In this document: in pieces, positions 1-10,261 of the stretch
Numbering within the stretch: position 1 is the first letter of the stretch
Layout of the letters: every line of letters begins with the position of its first letter
Source of the DNA: Scolanthus callimorphus
Lineage: Eukaryota; Cnidaria; Anthozoa; Actiniaria; Edwardsiidae
Reading direction: 5' to 3'
DNA length: 64,000 nt
NCBI GenBank assembly: GCA_033964015.1
Contig: CM066913.1
Location: 24,702,790 to 24,766,789 of the forward strand
Translations under genes and position numbers: made by a program
Notes under the pieces: model-generated
Database searches by the model: none
What the model saw: the letters and a program-made list of their open reading frames with translations, nothing else
Told to the model about the DNA's origin: nothing

Positions 1-596
1 TTGTTAAGACACATTTCGTTCAAATTCAAGAGATTTCTCTCTAAATTCGTTCAAATATGACCCAAATTAGCCGGTGCTCATACCTTGAAGAGAATGTGGC
101 CTTATCTATCTATAGTTAGCTATGCAAGCCAAACAAAGTCTACAATACATCAGTATTCATTCAATACATGAGACTATATTCCTCTAACACGTAACATTTG
201 CATATTTATAACTTTGCTTATGCTCATTTCCAGGTGCCTCTGTTAGATGCAACTGTCACACAAAGATGTCAGTCAAGCAGAGGTAATGAATGGGTTAACA
301 GTAGATGAATACTTCACCAAGGGCAACCCTGCTGCTCCTGGCTGTGGAAAACATCCTGGCTGTGGCACCCACACTTTTTAATGCCCTACCAGTCCCTATT
401 CGTAATCAGTTAATTTTTAAAACGTATTGTAGAGGAATTGAATCCTTTTTTAATAACATATAGACCAATTTTCAATATTTTTAAAATGTAAATATTTTTA
501 TATAGTTTTTCACCGTTTATCTAGAGTAACATAACTTTGTAATTTGTATTATCATTAGTTTTTAACAGACGAAGAACCACCTCGTGGAAGCTCTGT
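1..596. other. AT-rich left flank without a supported gene
   Basis: I see no complete gene here. A short open stretch follows an acceptor-like CAG near 232 and ends in a stop near 382, but it matches no family I know and has no partner exon in the window. The rest is AT-rich spacer up to the Harbinger terminus. Confidence 0.4.
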
Positions 597-770
597 TAAT
601 AGAGACCTTTAGCAGCGGGGCGGGAGAGCACGACGGGGACGTCGAAACCGCGTGGGTCCTGGGTCGAGCACGCCGTCGGGTCTCGAGCCGAGGAAACTTT
701 TAGCACCTCGCTTGTAAACAACTGCAACGTGTCTTTACTCTCGAAAATTGCGAAACGTAAACTTGCCTAA

Positions 771-2300
771 ATGGCCACATTTAAGGAAACACGAGAGGCT
801 TTACTTCAAGCATTTGATGATGAAGTGATAGATGAAAAAGAGTTCGTGCTTTTAACCGAGCAAAACACCTCAAAGAGCCCAGATTTTAGCTATCAGAACT
901 ACGAACCCTTCGATCTCGAAAATCTGGAGCCTGCCGAATGCAAAGCTGAATTGCGTTTCGAAAAAAATGACATTCCTCTTCTGTTCAATGCTCTCGGTAT
1001 GCCAGATGAGATTCAGTGCCAAAATAGAAGCATTTGTGATGGTATGGAAGGATTATGCATGGCGCTCAAGCGGCTAGCGTACCCCTGTCGGTACAGCGAT
1101 ATGATGATTCGCTTTGGTGGCAAGCCTATCTCTGTGCTGTGCTTGGTAACAAACCAAGTAATAGACTACATCTACCAAATGCACCACCACCGTTTAACAC
1201 AGTGGAATGAAACGCTCCTACCCGCTCCAAAGTTACAGGAGTATGCAGAAGCCGTGTTAGCCAAAGGGGCAGCCCTTGATAACTGTTTTGGTTTCGTTGA
1301 CGGAACTGTGCGGCCCATTTGTAGGCCTGGAGAAAACCAGCGACTGGTGTATAATGGGCATAAAAGAGTCCATGCAATAAAGTTCCAGTCAGTGACTCTA
1401 CCAAATGGGATGATTGCCAATTTATATGGCCCAGTTGGTAAGTGAAAATGGATCAGCACTTTAACATATTACTTGTAGATATTAATTGCACTTTTTTTGC
1501 TGTTGACAAATCAAAGCAAAAACCCAAACATTCAACTTACTTATAGTTACTGACTAAGTCTAAGGACAGTTTCCGCATGGTCCATATAGACAACCCAATA
1601 AAATGGACACGTTTGCATGCCCCCAAGCCTCAGGGTTTCCATTTTTTCTAAGGAATTCAATCTTTTACCATTCATGCTAGCCAAATTCTTGTTTGAATAT
1701 GGTATTTAGTATCAGTAAAATACAAAACTTTAGTACCAGCTGCATGCAGGCTAGTACCATGCTTGATCCAGTGGCCCCCAGTCAGCCGTGCTAGGTTCTC
1801 AAGCATGATCCTGTACCACCCATCTAGATTTCCAAGAAAAAAAAAAACAGAAAATAATGTGAAGACATATTTTGCTTGAATTTGTAGAGGGAAAAAAGCA
1901 TGATGCTGGGATGCTTGCTGATTCTGGACTTTTGGATGCACTGGAGGCTCATGCATTCTCTCCCACTGGACAACCCATGTGTATTTACGGGGACCCAGCT
2001 TATCCACACAGAGTCCATCTTCAGAGGCCCTTCCAGCATGCTGTCTTGACAAGACCCATGCAATAGTTCAACACTTCCATGAGTGCTTTTCGAAATTCTG
2101 TTGAGTGTTTGTTTGGGGACATCATAAATTATTTCAAATTTATGGATTTTAAAAAAAATCTAAAGCTACAGCTGAGTGCAGTGGGGAAGTACTATGTTGT
2201 TTGTGCCATTTTGCGAAATGCAATGACCTGCCTTTACCATAATCAGACGTCAACTTTCTTTAACTTGGAGCCTCCAACACTTGATGAATATTTTTCTTAA
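771..2300 (+). pseudogene. PIF/Harbinger DDE transposase (HARBI1-like), two exons, one nonsense codon
   Basis: A DDE nuclease that cuts and inserts the Harbinger element. Exon 1 runs from ATG 771 to 1437 (donor GTAAGT) and exon 2 from 1888 (acceptor TTTGTAG) to the stop at 2300. Joining them reads GPV-EGKKHDAGM, the family signature, and gives 359 codons, a normal length. The catalytic residues are D177 (FVDGT), D258 (GDPAYP) and E295 (SVECLFGD). An in-frame TAG at 2064-2066, between the second D and the E, truncates the protein before the last catalytic residue. No frameshift is visible, so this is a recently disabled copy. The intron holds nothing recognisable. Confidence 0.85.
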
Positions 2301-3213
2301 GCAACTTTAATTTGGCGGGCATGTCAGGCCTTATCATTCCTCTTCAAACCAGAGTGAATAGAGTGAACAAGTTATAGTCTATTGAATAATTATTTTCATT
2401 TATTTTCATCCAGTAAAATGTATTGTGATTTTATAATATCAATCAATCAATCAATAAATTACATGTATTACTTTCTTTCAAATACTTTGAACATGAATAT
2501 TGAAGCCTATCCAATTCATTTTCAAATAACTCTTTTTTGTAAATAGTTGTAAAATATAGAATGAGATGTTTGATTTACTTTCTAACAGAACAATTTATAC
2601 ATCTTATATACTTCCATGAAAAATTCCTTTTGATTATTTTTGGCCAATAAAAATTACAATGTTTGATTTATAATGCTAATGCTGAAACACATGGATTGAA
2701 CACTTTTCCTTTCAAAAATATACTTTGTGGTATTGATTAAATTTTATTAAGTTTGTATTACAAAACGCAAAAATTTCTCTTTATATATAATATATATTTG
2801 TAAATATATTGTTAATTTCGTTTGCAATTTGCTGATATCAAAACAATTTTCAAAAAGCATTTATATATTTTTTTAAACATAATAATTTGTACACTTTCTT
2901 GTAAATAAATAAACAACTATAATTCTCTTGTTGTGAATGTAGATCAAAAATTGAAAAATAATTGAAAAAAAGAAGAAAAGTATACAGTGTATTGATATTC
3001 TGAAATATTCATTGAGTATGAATTATCACTGATACTTTGAACCTACAGTCACAATTTCTTGTTTCTTTTCATTTTCTGACAGGGAAGATAATTAAAGAAA
3101 CATCTTGATACTTCAAATTCTTAAAATCTTTATGGCTAATGTTTGGAGAAAAGCTGAGGGTGTATCCAGGAGTACTTGAGCAAAAGAAAAGTTAACTTTT
3201 TTTTGTCTTAAAG
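2301..3213. other. AT-rich downstream spacer of the Harbinger element
   Basis: Very AT-rich sequence with no open frame of interest. It includes a short (AATC)n run near 2440. It separates the Harbinger transposase from the nested ISL2EU element. Confidence 0.5.
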
Positions 3214-3555
3214 GAGGGAGCCACCCGTACGAAAATTCCGACCGAGACAACGGCGAAATTCCAGCCAGACTTTAGAGCGAGACACACCATGTCACGGCGA
3301 GACGAAACTCTGGCTGACACGAGCGAGACAAAATGGACGAAAAAAGAACGAGAATGGAGCGAGACATTGTCACGCCGTGACATTTGGACCGCCTGTCTCG
3401 TTGAGATTCCTGCTGCTCGATTTTCGCCCACAATCGCGTCGCGTGACCACTATAAATAGTCGATCATATTTAGTTGCAAAACACTTCGAAAGCACAAGCG
3501 GATAATAGCAACACAATGCATAGAAATCTGACATACCCGGTAAAATATATTACAT

Positions 3556-3872
3556 TATTAACTGCGAAACTTGACAAAAATACCTCACATAATAAACTGT
3601 GAAACTCGGCAAAAACACTTCGCATAACAAACTGCGAAACTCGACAAAAACACTTCACAATAAACACTGCGAACCCGGCAAAACACTTCACATTATTAAC
3701 TGCGTTACTCGGCAAAAACACTTCACAATATGCACTGCGAAACTCGGCAAAACACTTTACATGCTAAACTGTGAAACTCGGCAAACTACTTTACATTAAC
3801 AACTCTGAGTGCGAACTTCAGCAAAATGCTTTGCACTAACTGCGAAGCTCCACGAAAACGCTTCACTATAAA
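3556..3872 (+). repeat. Subterminal minisatellite, about 35-bp unit, roughly nine copies
   Basis: Repeats of the form AACTGCGAAACTCGGCAAAA followed by ACACTTCACA-type sequence, with units of about 33-40 bp. They lie in the left arm of the ISL2EU-type element. The copies are diverged from each other. The short ORFs across it are by-products of the repeat. Confidence 0.8.
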
Positions 3873-4450
3873 ACTCCACGGAGGAACGCTTCGCTATATA
3901 TTTCTAGAGTTTCTTGGATATAGTTGGAATATAAAGTGTCCACCATTGCAGGCGCAAAATGAGTTTAGAGTTATAAGTTCACTTATCAGTTCATTCCAGT
4001 TTGTCATCTATTCTTTGGTGGCTTGCGCTTTTTCCTTCTTGCGAGTACCACTTAGTATCTGACCTTTCCGGGTTTTGTACCCAGGTTTGTTCGCAATGCA
4101 GACCGCGGATAAAAGATATGTAAAAGAGAAACATATAATTTTAGTTCAACTCATGAGGTCCGAGTCAGAAAGACTGTGCACATTCTGAGAAAGGTTATGA
4201 TCTGAGGAAGGTTATGATCATTCAGTTAACACTAATATAAACTCACTTTCTTTGTGCTTGCACCGGAAGGATAACGCGATAACGCCACTGAATTCAGCAT
4301 CTCCCCAGTTTACGGTACACGGTGAGTGCACAAAGTGTAGTTCCTGAGCTTTACATCAGATTTTTGGTAGAACACCTACACTGTTGTCCTTTGGGAAATA
4401 GACACAACGATAGCCTGCACAAAAATTGTCAAGATACTTTAACCGCTCGC

Positions 4451-4534
4451 CAGAATTCTTCGTTTGCACCCACGTGACCAAAATCCATTACGTCATTAGT
4501 GTCGAGTCTTCTGGTGGATAAACACTTCGACAAC
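4451..4534 (+). promoter_or_regulatory. Putative promoter of the YqaJ gene, homologous to that of the transposase
   Basis: The 84 bp before ATG 4535 contain TTCGTTTGCAC, an E-box CACGTG (4471-4476), TTACGTCA (4488-4495) and GTCTTCTGGTGGATAAACA (4506-4524). The same blocks in the same order occur on the opposite strand at 8850-8775, ahead of the transposase gene. That the two genes share a promoter is inference from this match. Confidence 0.5.
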
Positions 4535-6339
4535 ATGGCGTCCGCGTCTTTATCTTATAGCGATAGTCTCACATTTTCTGAATATTATTCAGCTTTAACG
4601 GGTCCTTCAAAGGCCAGATACAGAGAAAAGGTTCGTCTTTGTGGCCTGGATCCATACACAATGAAAGATTCTGATGGAAGCGATAATATCGCGGACTTTC
4701 CGGCAGTCACGTACCCAGATATCGTGAATTACTTGGTTCTACAAACCTCGTGGAAGACCGGCGAAGAAATGAAAGCCTATAAGAGCTTAGATGCTTACAA
4801 CTTCTTTATATCCGGCTGGGTTAAGCAAATCCACACGAAAGAAGCTGTTGGAACCGAACGGGTTCTTGTTACAGGTCGAGTTAAACACTCTCAAAGGGCT
4901 CGAGAAACGCCACTGAAACCTTGGATTCTCGCCGACAAAAATGGAAACGTTTTCTTGGCACATTGTGATTGTATGGCGGGATTGTGCGAAGCCTGTTCGC
5001 ATGTTGGTGCCCTTCTATTCGCCCTAGAAGCAGGAGTTAGAATGCGGGACTCAGTTACATGTACCCAAGAAAAAGGGAGATGGTTAATGCCAGCTTATGT
5101 GCGAGAAATTCCGTATAAGCCTGTATCAGAAATGGACTTTTCTTCTGCTAAAAAAAGACATAGTTTACTTGGGGAGGCCACTGTTCCACCAACTCAGGCC
5201 CGCAGAGACTATGTTCCAGCGCCCTCGCCACAAGAAATGGAGGATTTCTACAAAAATATTTCTCAATGTGGCATTAAACCCGCTGTCCTTTCCCTGGTAG
5301 CTCCTTACAGTAAAAGCTACGTGTCAAAAGAGGACACTTCTCTGCCAGCTCCCCTTACAATTCTTTTCAAACCGGAGAACGCAGAGCTAGAGCTATCAGA
5401 GCTTTTAGAAAAGTGTGAGGAGGAGTTTGGGAAACTGAAACTGACACAGCAAGAAGCAGAGGCTGTAGAGTCTGCTACACGGAGCCAGTCATCCTCAAAA
5501 AAGTGGTTCCAACAAAGGGCTGGTCGAATCACAGCTTCCAAATTCAAGGCTGCCTGCTCAACAAACCCAGACAACCCCTCCAAAAGTCTCATTAAAACAG
5601 TGTGCTACCCAGAGGCACACCAATTTTCCACACCTGCTACAAAATGGGGCACCCAGAATGAAGCAACAGCAAGGGAGGCCTATGAATTTTCTATTGCTGA
5701 AGACCACATCAATCTTTCAGTGGCTGAGTGTGGCCTTCATATCAATGAGAAATGGCCATTTATTGGAGCTTCTCCAGATGGTCTTGTATTTTGTGAATGC
5801 TGTGGAAGTGGCATTTGTGAAATCAAATGCCCATTCAAGCACAGAGATGCAACAATTGCCAATGCTTTAGCAGACTCAAAATTCTGTCTCAAGTCAAAGG
5901 AGTCAGGGATATATTTAGACAAAGGTCATTCCTACTATTATCAGGTCCAGTGCCAAATTTTGTCACTGGTGTTGAATATTGTGACTTTGTTCTGTGGACA
6001 ACAAAAGACTTATTCATTGAGAGAATTTTGCCGGATGTTGCCATGTGGGAAAAAAACCTTGCAAAAGCAAAAGTGTTCTTCAGGAAGGGACTTTTGCCTG
6101 AATTGGTTGGAAAGTGGCACACAAGGGCACTGATGGAAACACAGGCATCAGGAGATTCACAAAGTGAAGATGATGGCTCATGGTGCTATTGTCAGCAAGC
6201 AATTGCAGGCAGCTTTCTCATTGCATGTGACAACACAAGCTGTCCCATTCAGTGGTTTCACATGTCCTGTGTTGGGCTTGCGGCAGCCCCAAATGGTGAA
6301 TGGTTCTGTAGAACATGTGAAAATCAAGTTGGAAATTAG
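4535..6339 (+). pseudogene. ISL2EU accessory protein: SWIM zinc finger, YqaJ nuclease, PHD finger
   Basis: I chose ATG 4535 (reading MASASLSYSD) because the frame upstream opens only with GTG. A SWIM-type zinc site CxCx(n)CxH (CDCMAGL...ACSH) lies at about residues 142-156. The YqaJ / lambda-exonuclease-like domain starts near residue 323 (W-F-Q-Q-R-A-G-R-I-T-A-S), with the catalytic motifs GASPDGLV near 411, EIKCPF near 428 and YYYQVQCQ near 467. At T-run 5958-5961 one base appears to be missing. The frame then continues in the next register (TGVEYCDF...) to a PHD finger with C4HC3-type spacing at about 6178-6327 and a stop at 6339. YqaJ proteins process DNA ends; here a role in transposition is inferred from family context. 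The single frameshift may be real or an assembly error. Confidence 0.8.
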
Positions 6340-6939
6340 ATAAACAAATTGACAATTTAGCAATTTCTTGTTGGGATTTTTTAAATTAGTTTTGAATCAG
6401 TATTTTCTTGTTTTTAGCATGATCTCCACAAACCTGTGAAACAAAGTGTGTTAGTCCAAAAGTAATAGTCAACACAAGACAAAAGAGAACAAGAATAAAA
6501 ATAAAGTAAAGAGTTTCACAGGTTTGTTGAAATCACTCTAATGTGCCTTTGTATTATGTGTAATTACTAATACCAATTTCTTGTCATGATGTTTTTGAAT
6601 ATTAGGAGACAAAATGTTCCCCTTTTAAGATAGCAATTGGAAGCTTTCAAAGGGGGAGAATGCTTCACATCCATGGTTGCATGGAATGCCAGGGTAGGGT
6701 TGGGAGGGGGGAAGCCATTTGAATTAGGGTATGGTCATATACAATTCCATTTGTATGCAATTCTTTTAATAAAAATAACTAATACTATATCTAGGATTTT
6801 ATATATACAACATCAATAAATTGGTCTATGCACATAATCATTTTGTTGCTGGCCTGATTTTCTGGCATGCATGTTACAGTATTCATATTGTGTATAGACT
6901 ACAGCATTTTATATTTTCTTTACTATGATAAAAATAAGT
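6340..6939. other. Spacer between the convergent ISL2EU genes
   Basis: About 600 bp between the two convergent 3' ends. An imperfect inverted pair, CACAAACCTGTGAAAC (about 6427) and GTTTCACAGGTTTGTTG (about 6515), could form a stem between the genes. No ORF here is credible. Confidence 0.4.
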
Positions 6940-8692
6940 CTAGTCAAAAGGTACTATTGATTCAGACAAATTAGTTAAAGCACAGCAAACATTTGCTATT
7001 TTATCAACAGGGGATACATTATCTCCTGGGCGAGCAGTGACTATTTGAATGTTTAAAATCCCTTGCAATATAGTGAACTTTCTCCGTACCAACCCAATTA
7101 CGCGCTCTACATGTATTCTTACATTGGCAATTTTTCTTGTTTCTTCTACTTCAGAAGCAGAAAGCTGTCGCTTCCCCTTAGTAAATGCTGGGATGTGAAG
7201 TCGGGCTTGATAAAATCCAACACTATCTGCAATGTCAAAGCCCCTATCCGCAAGCACTATATCACCAGGAAGAAGCTTTCGCAAAATGCCTGAGTTTTCT
7301 GTTAGATGCTTGTCACTCACCCTCCCCCCCCCAGGCTTTTGATATGAAGGATATCACACCCTGGGGGGTTATTCCAATGAGAAATTTTACTGTATTATGG
7401 TGTTTATAGTTTGACCATGTCATTGCCCTTGCAATCAGGCTAGATGGCCTATCTATAAATACCTCAAAACAATCAATAATAACTGCCACTTTCTTGCCAA
7501 AGTTGCGCTGGAATACCTTTGGCATTGTTTCTTGGAGTTCCTCGCGGTCTGGCCATCTGATCAAAAACTTCAATCTGGCATCCATTGCATAGATCCATCT
7601 ATAAAAAATTCTACTGACAGTTGAAACAGAAACATTGAATCGAAAAGCTAAATCTTGTAAAGGAGGGTTCAACTTTAATCGCACCAAAACAAGCAGAAAT
7701 TCCTGGAATTGAGGTAGAGCATTTTGAGTGGTTTTCTTTACATGTGGTGCAACAAGATTAAAAACGTGCATTAACATGAGAAAGTTTGGAAGGCCTGTTT
7801 AAAAGTTTACTTTCTCTTCCCTAGCCTTAAAACTTTCCTCGGTGAATTGAGCAGAGGATATCAGCTGCCTTTTCATTTCAAGCTGATCTTGTTTCAGTGT
7901 CTCCATGTAGTCATCTTGTCTGGCCAGGAATTCACATGTTATGTCGGTCTGACACTCCTGTTCTACCAACAAAACTCCACCAGCATTGACAAAAGATCTG
8001 ACTTGCGGTTCTACATGCATGTCCACTAGGAACAAGAGTAAAAGAAAAAATCAAATATACAGAGGATTGAGTTTGAAATTGTTCAGATAAAATTCTTACT
8101 GTGAATATCCGTGGAATTCTGTTCCAGCCTCTCTGCCTCCTGTCGTTCTGCCTCTAGTCTTGCTGCAGTCGCTTCAGCTCTTGCCTCCTCGATTTTTCTC
8201 TTTTTGACCTCGCGTTCTTCGACGCGATCATTCCTAGCGACGGCCTGTGCCACTTGTTCTTCAGAAATGTTGTTATGCCCGAGGTTTAATGATGGAGCCC
8301 AATCTGGGTCACTCGTAGATTTCAAACTAGCTGGTTCGCCTGTCGCGCGAAGAGATCACAGTATTAATAACACACGTGGAGTATCTGGAGACAGAGTCTC
8401 GTCACATTTGCTTGCGATAAGTAAAAGAAATACCTCTATTTCTTCAATCTATTTAATTAAGAAAAACTAACCTTTTACGAAGTGTATGCTGCAAACTCGT
8501 GTGTTTTCAATACATTTTCCAGTCAAATCTCCCCGGAACACTCGTGCAAGCCACAGTCTTCTGCGCGCTTCACACATCTCTTGGTATTCTTTCCCCGGTC
8601 CGTTCTGATGCCAGGAAATCTAAAAAATCGGTATAAACCTTTGTCCCTAAGACTATGTGGCCGCAGCCCTTGACTGCACAAAGATAGCCCAT
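6940..8692 (-). pseudogene. ISL2EU transposase: THAP domain, coiled coil, DDE nuclease
   Basis: Three exons on the minus strand: 8692-8472, 8341-8100 and 8025-6940. The splice sites (GTTAG, GTAAGA donors; GACAG, CCTAG acceptors) keep phase. Exon 1 is a THAP zinc finger (CAVKGC start, YRFFRFP, WLARVFRGD, C..HF end). Exon 2 is a charged E/R/A-rich coiled coil. Exon 3 holds the DDE_4-type core, with D in VIIDCFEV near 7475, D in ADRGFD near 7240 and E in HVERVIG near 7105. The breaks are two single-base losses in exon 1 (near 8655 and 8578), an in-frame TAA at 7801-7799, and one extra base in the C9 run 7324-7332. All except the TAA are homopolymer-length changes. It is the catalytic partner of the YqaJ gene. 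Confidence 0.8.
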
Positions 8693-8769
8693 TGAAAAGA
8701 GTAGCAATGAACAATATATGTCGCTGATCCGTGACCCGATTTTGACCTAGCGCTCTGTGAAATCCACCA

Positions 8770-8850
8770 CGCGATCGCTTGTTTATCCACCAGAAGACTG
8801 ACTTCCGGATTGCATAATTAGTTGTGACGTCACGTGCAAACGAAGAATAG
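8770..8850 (-). promoter_or_regulatory. Putative promoter of the ISL2EU transposase with CRE and E-box
   Basis: Inverted copy of the 4451-4534 block. It has TGTTTATCCACCAGAAGAC (8780-8798), an ETS-like CCGGAAGT read on the minus strand, a perfect CRE palindrome TGACGTCA (8825-8832) overlapping CACGTG (8831-8836), and GCAAACGAAGAAT (8836-8848). It lies about 80 bp upstream of the transposase ATG. Confidence 0.5.
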
Positions 8851-9626
8851 GACGAGTAGCGTTTCAACGGAAAAGCAATTCGACTCCCCGCCTTTCGAAT
8901 TGAATTGTGTGTATAGGATTACCCGATCAATGTGGCCAATCAGTGAGCGCGTCTATGATGGCAAATCTGATGAACACGTTCTGCTTGTCAGAATGCTATC
9001 AGAAGGCCGTGCATTCCTTCTACTTTTAGTATTAATCAGATGCGCGTTACAACAACCATTAAAAGTATGTTTAATCGAAGAAAAGAAAAGCGAGACCAAC
9101 AAAAGGAGGAAATCAAGTGAGGTTGACAGGCGGCGGAGAATCACGTTTTCAAAACTCGATAAGTATATCGAGCTGCAAAGATTCGGAAGTGTCTTTAGAG
9201 AAAGGTTTTGCACAGAAATTAGATCGGAACCAGAAACAACCATTGAGACGCCTCAGGATAGAATCTGAAAATGATCAGCTAACAGTTCGACGAATTCGGA
9301 GTAGAACTGGATTTAATGTGTGCTGAGACTTTGTCTTGCCGTGTCGCGGTGGATTCCCGCTTGAAATACCGGCGCAACAGAGAGAGACATTTGTCTTGCC
9401 CATAGATAGAAATCTCCTTAACGTGTGCCTTGCTGTGTCACGCTCTGTTTGGTTGGAATCTCGCCGATAAAAGAGCAAGAAAAAAGTCTTGCTCGCCTCA
9501 TGAGGCGAGACAAATTTGATGTATCGCTGTGTCTTGCTCTAAATCTCGCTCATATCTCGTTTTCTGGCCTGAATTTCGCTGGATTTTGGTCGTGTCAGGC
9601 TGTAAATTTTCGTACGGGCAGGCATC
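8851..9626. other. Right subterminal arm of the ISL2EU-type element
   Basis: Contains repeated GAGAC / TCTTGC / TCTCGC motifs matching those in the left arm near 3240-3410, and no supported gene. The long plus-strand frame at 8834-9268 has no recognisable domain and overlaps the promoter and arm. Confidence 0.45.
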
Positions 9627-10261
9627 CTGGGACCTCCTCTATTAATCACACCCCTATGTGTTTTCTCATAATTATAAAATGTATGCCTATGTTTTTTATT
9701 TATTCAGACACAAAAAGCAGGACAGAAACTGATTCAGACATTTCACTTGAAACCAAACATATTTCTACCTTAGATTTCACCCTAGTGCAACTTTTTTCAT
9801 CTGCATTTGTATTTACTACATGGCAATGTTGTATGAGAGATCTTAAATTTATTTTGCATACTTTTGTTCAGCATGTCCTGCTTTTTCTGCCTGTACTATC
9901 AAAATACATTCTTAATTCTGTCCAAGCTTGTTTAGCATGGACATCATAAGAATCTTAAATTCTTGGTCTTTTTGCATCTGCTGCTGTTGTTGTTGCAGCA
10001 TCCTTTGCATTAAATCATTGTGCCTTTTTTCTTGGAGGGCCAACTCCTGTTTCTTTAGTTCCAACTCCTTTTCTTTAACTTCAGCATTTTGTGCGCTTTT
10101 CTCCCTCAAGTACATGATTGTATCATTTCCATTTGATCTTCTTCTTTTTGTTCCCTCGCCTTCCTCACCTTTCCTTTTATTTGTCTGGCCAATCCTCTCC
10201 ATTGCCTGCTTTCTCATCTCCACCGCATTTACCTTATCCTCCTCTTTCTGTCGCTTCTTTG

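Larger units (their letters stand above)
3214..9626. mobile_element. ISL2EU-type DNA transposon nested in the Harbinger element
   Basis: The termini are inverted: GGGAGCCACCCGTACGAAAA at about 3215 against GGATGCCTGCCCGTACGAAA read from about 9626 on the other strand. Both arms carry scattered GCGAGAC/GTCTCGC subterminal motifs. Inside, two genes point inward: a YqaJ-nuclease gene on + (4535-6339) and a THAP-DDE transposase on - (8692-6940). A DDE transposase plus a YqaJ exonuclease-like protein is the known hallmark of the ISL2EU group, a relative of Harbinger. The exact ends and the target duplication are uncertain by a few bases. Confidence 0.75.

Noticed and set aside
8834..9268. 144-aa plus-strand ORF
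   Set aside because: It overlaps the transposase promoter and the transposon arm, and shows no domain.
9425..9949. 174-aa plus-strand ORF
   Set aside because: Spans the ISL2EU/Harbinger boundary and lies antisense to the end of the Myb-like gene.
9928..10261. N-terminal extension of the LINE ORF
   Set aside because: The first 110 residues are the antisense of the Myb-like coiled coil, upstream of the LINE insertion point.
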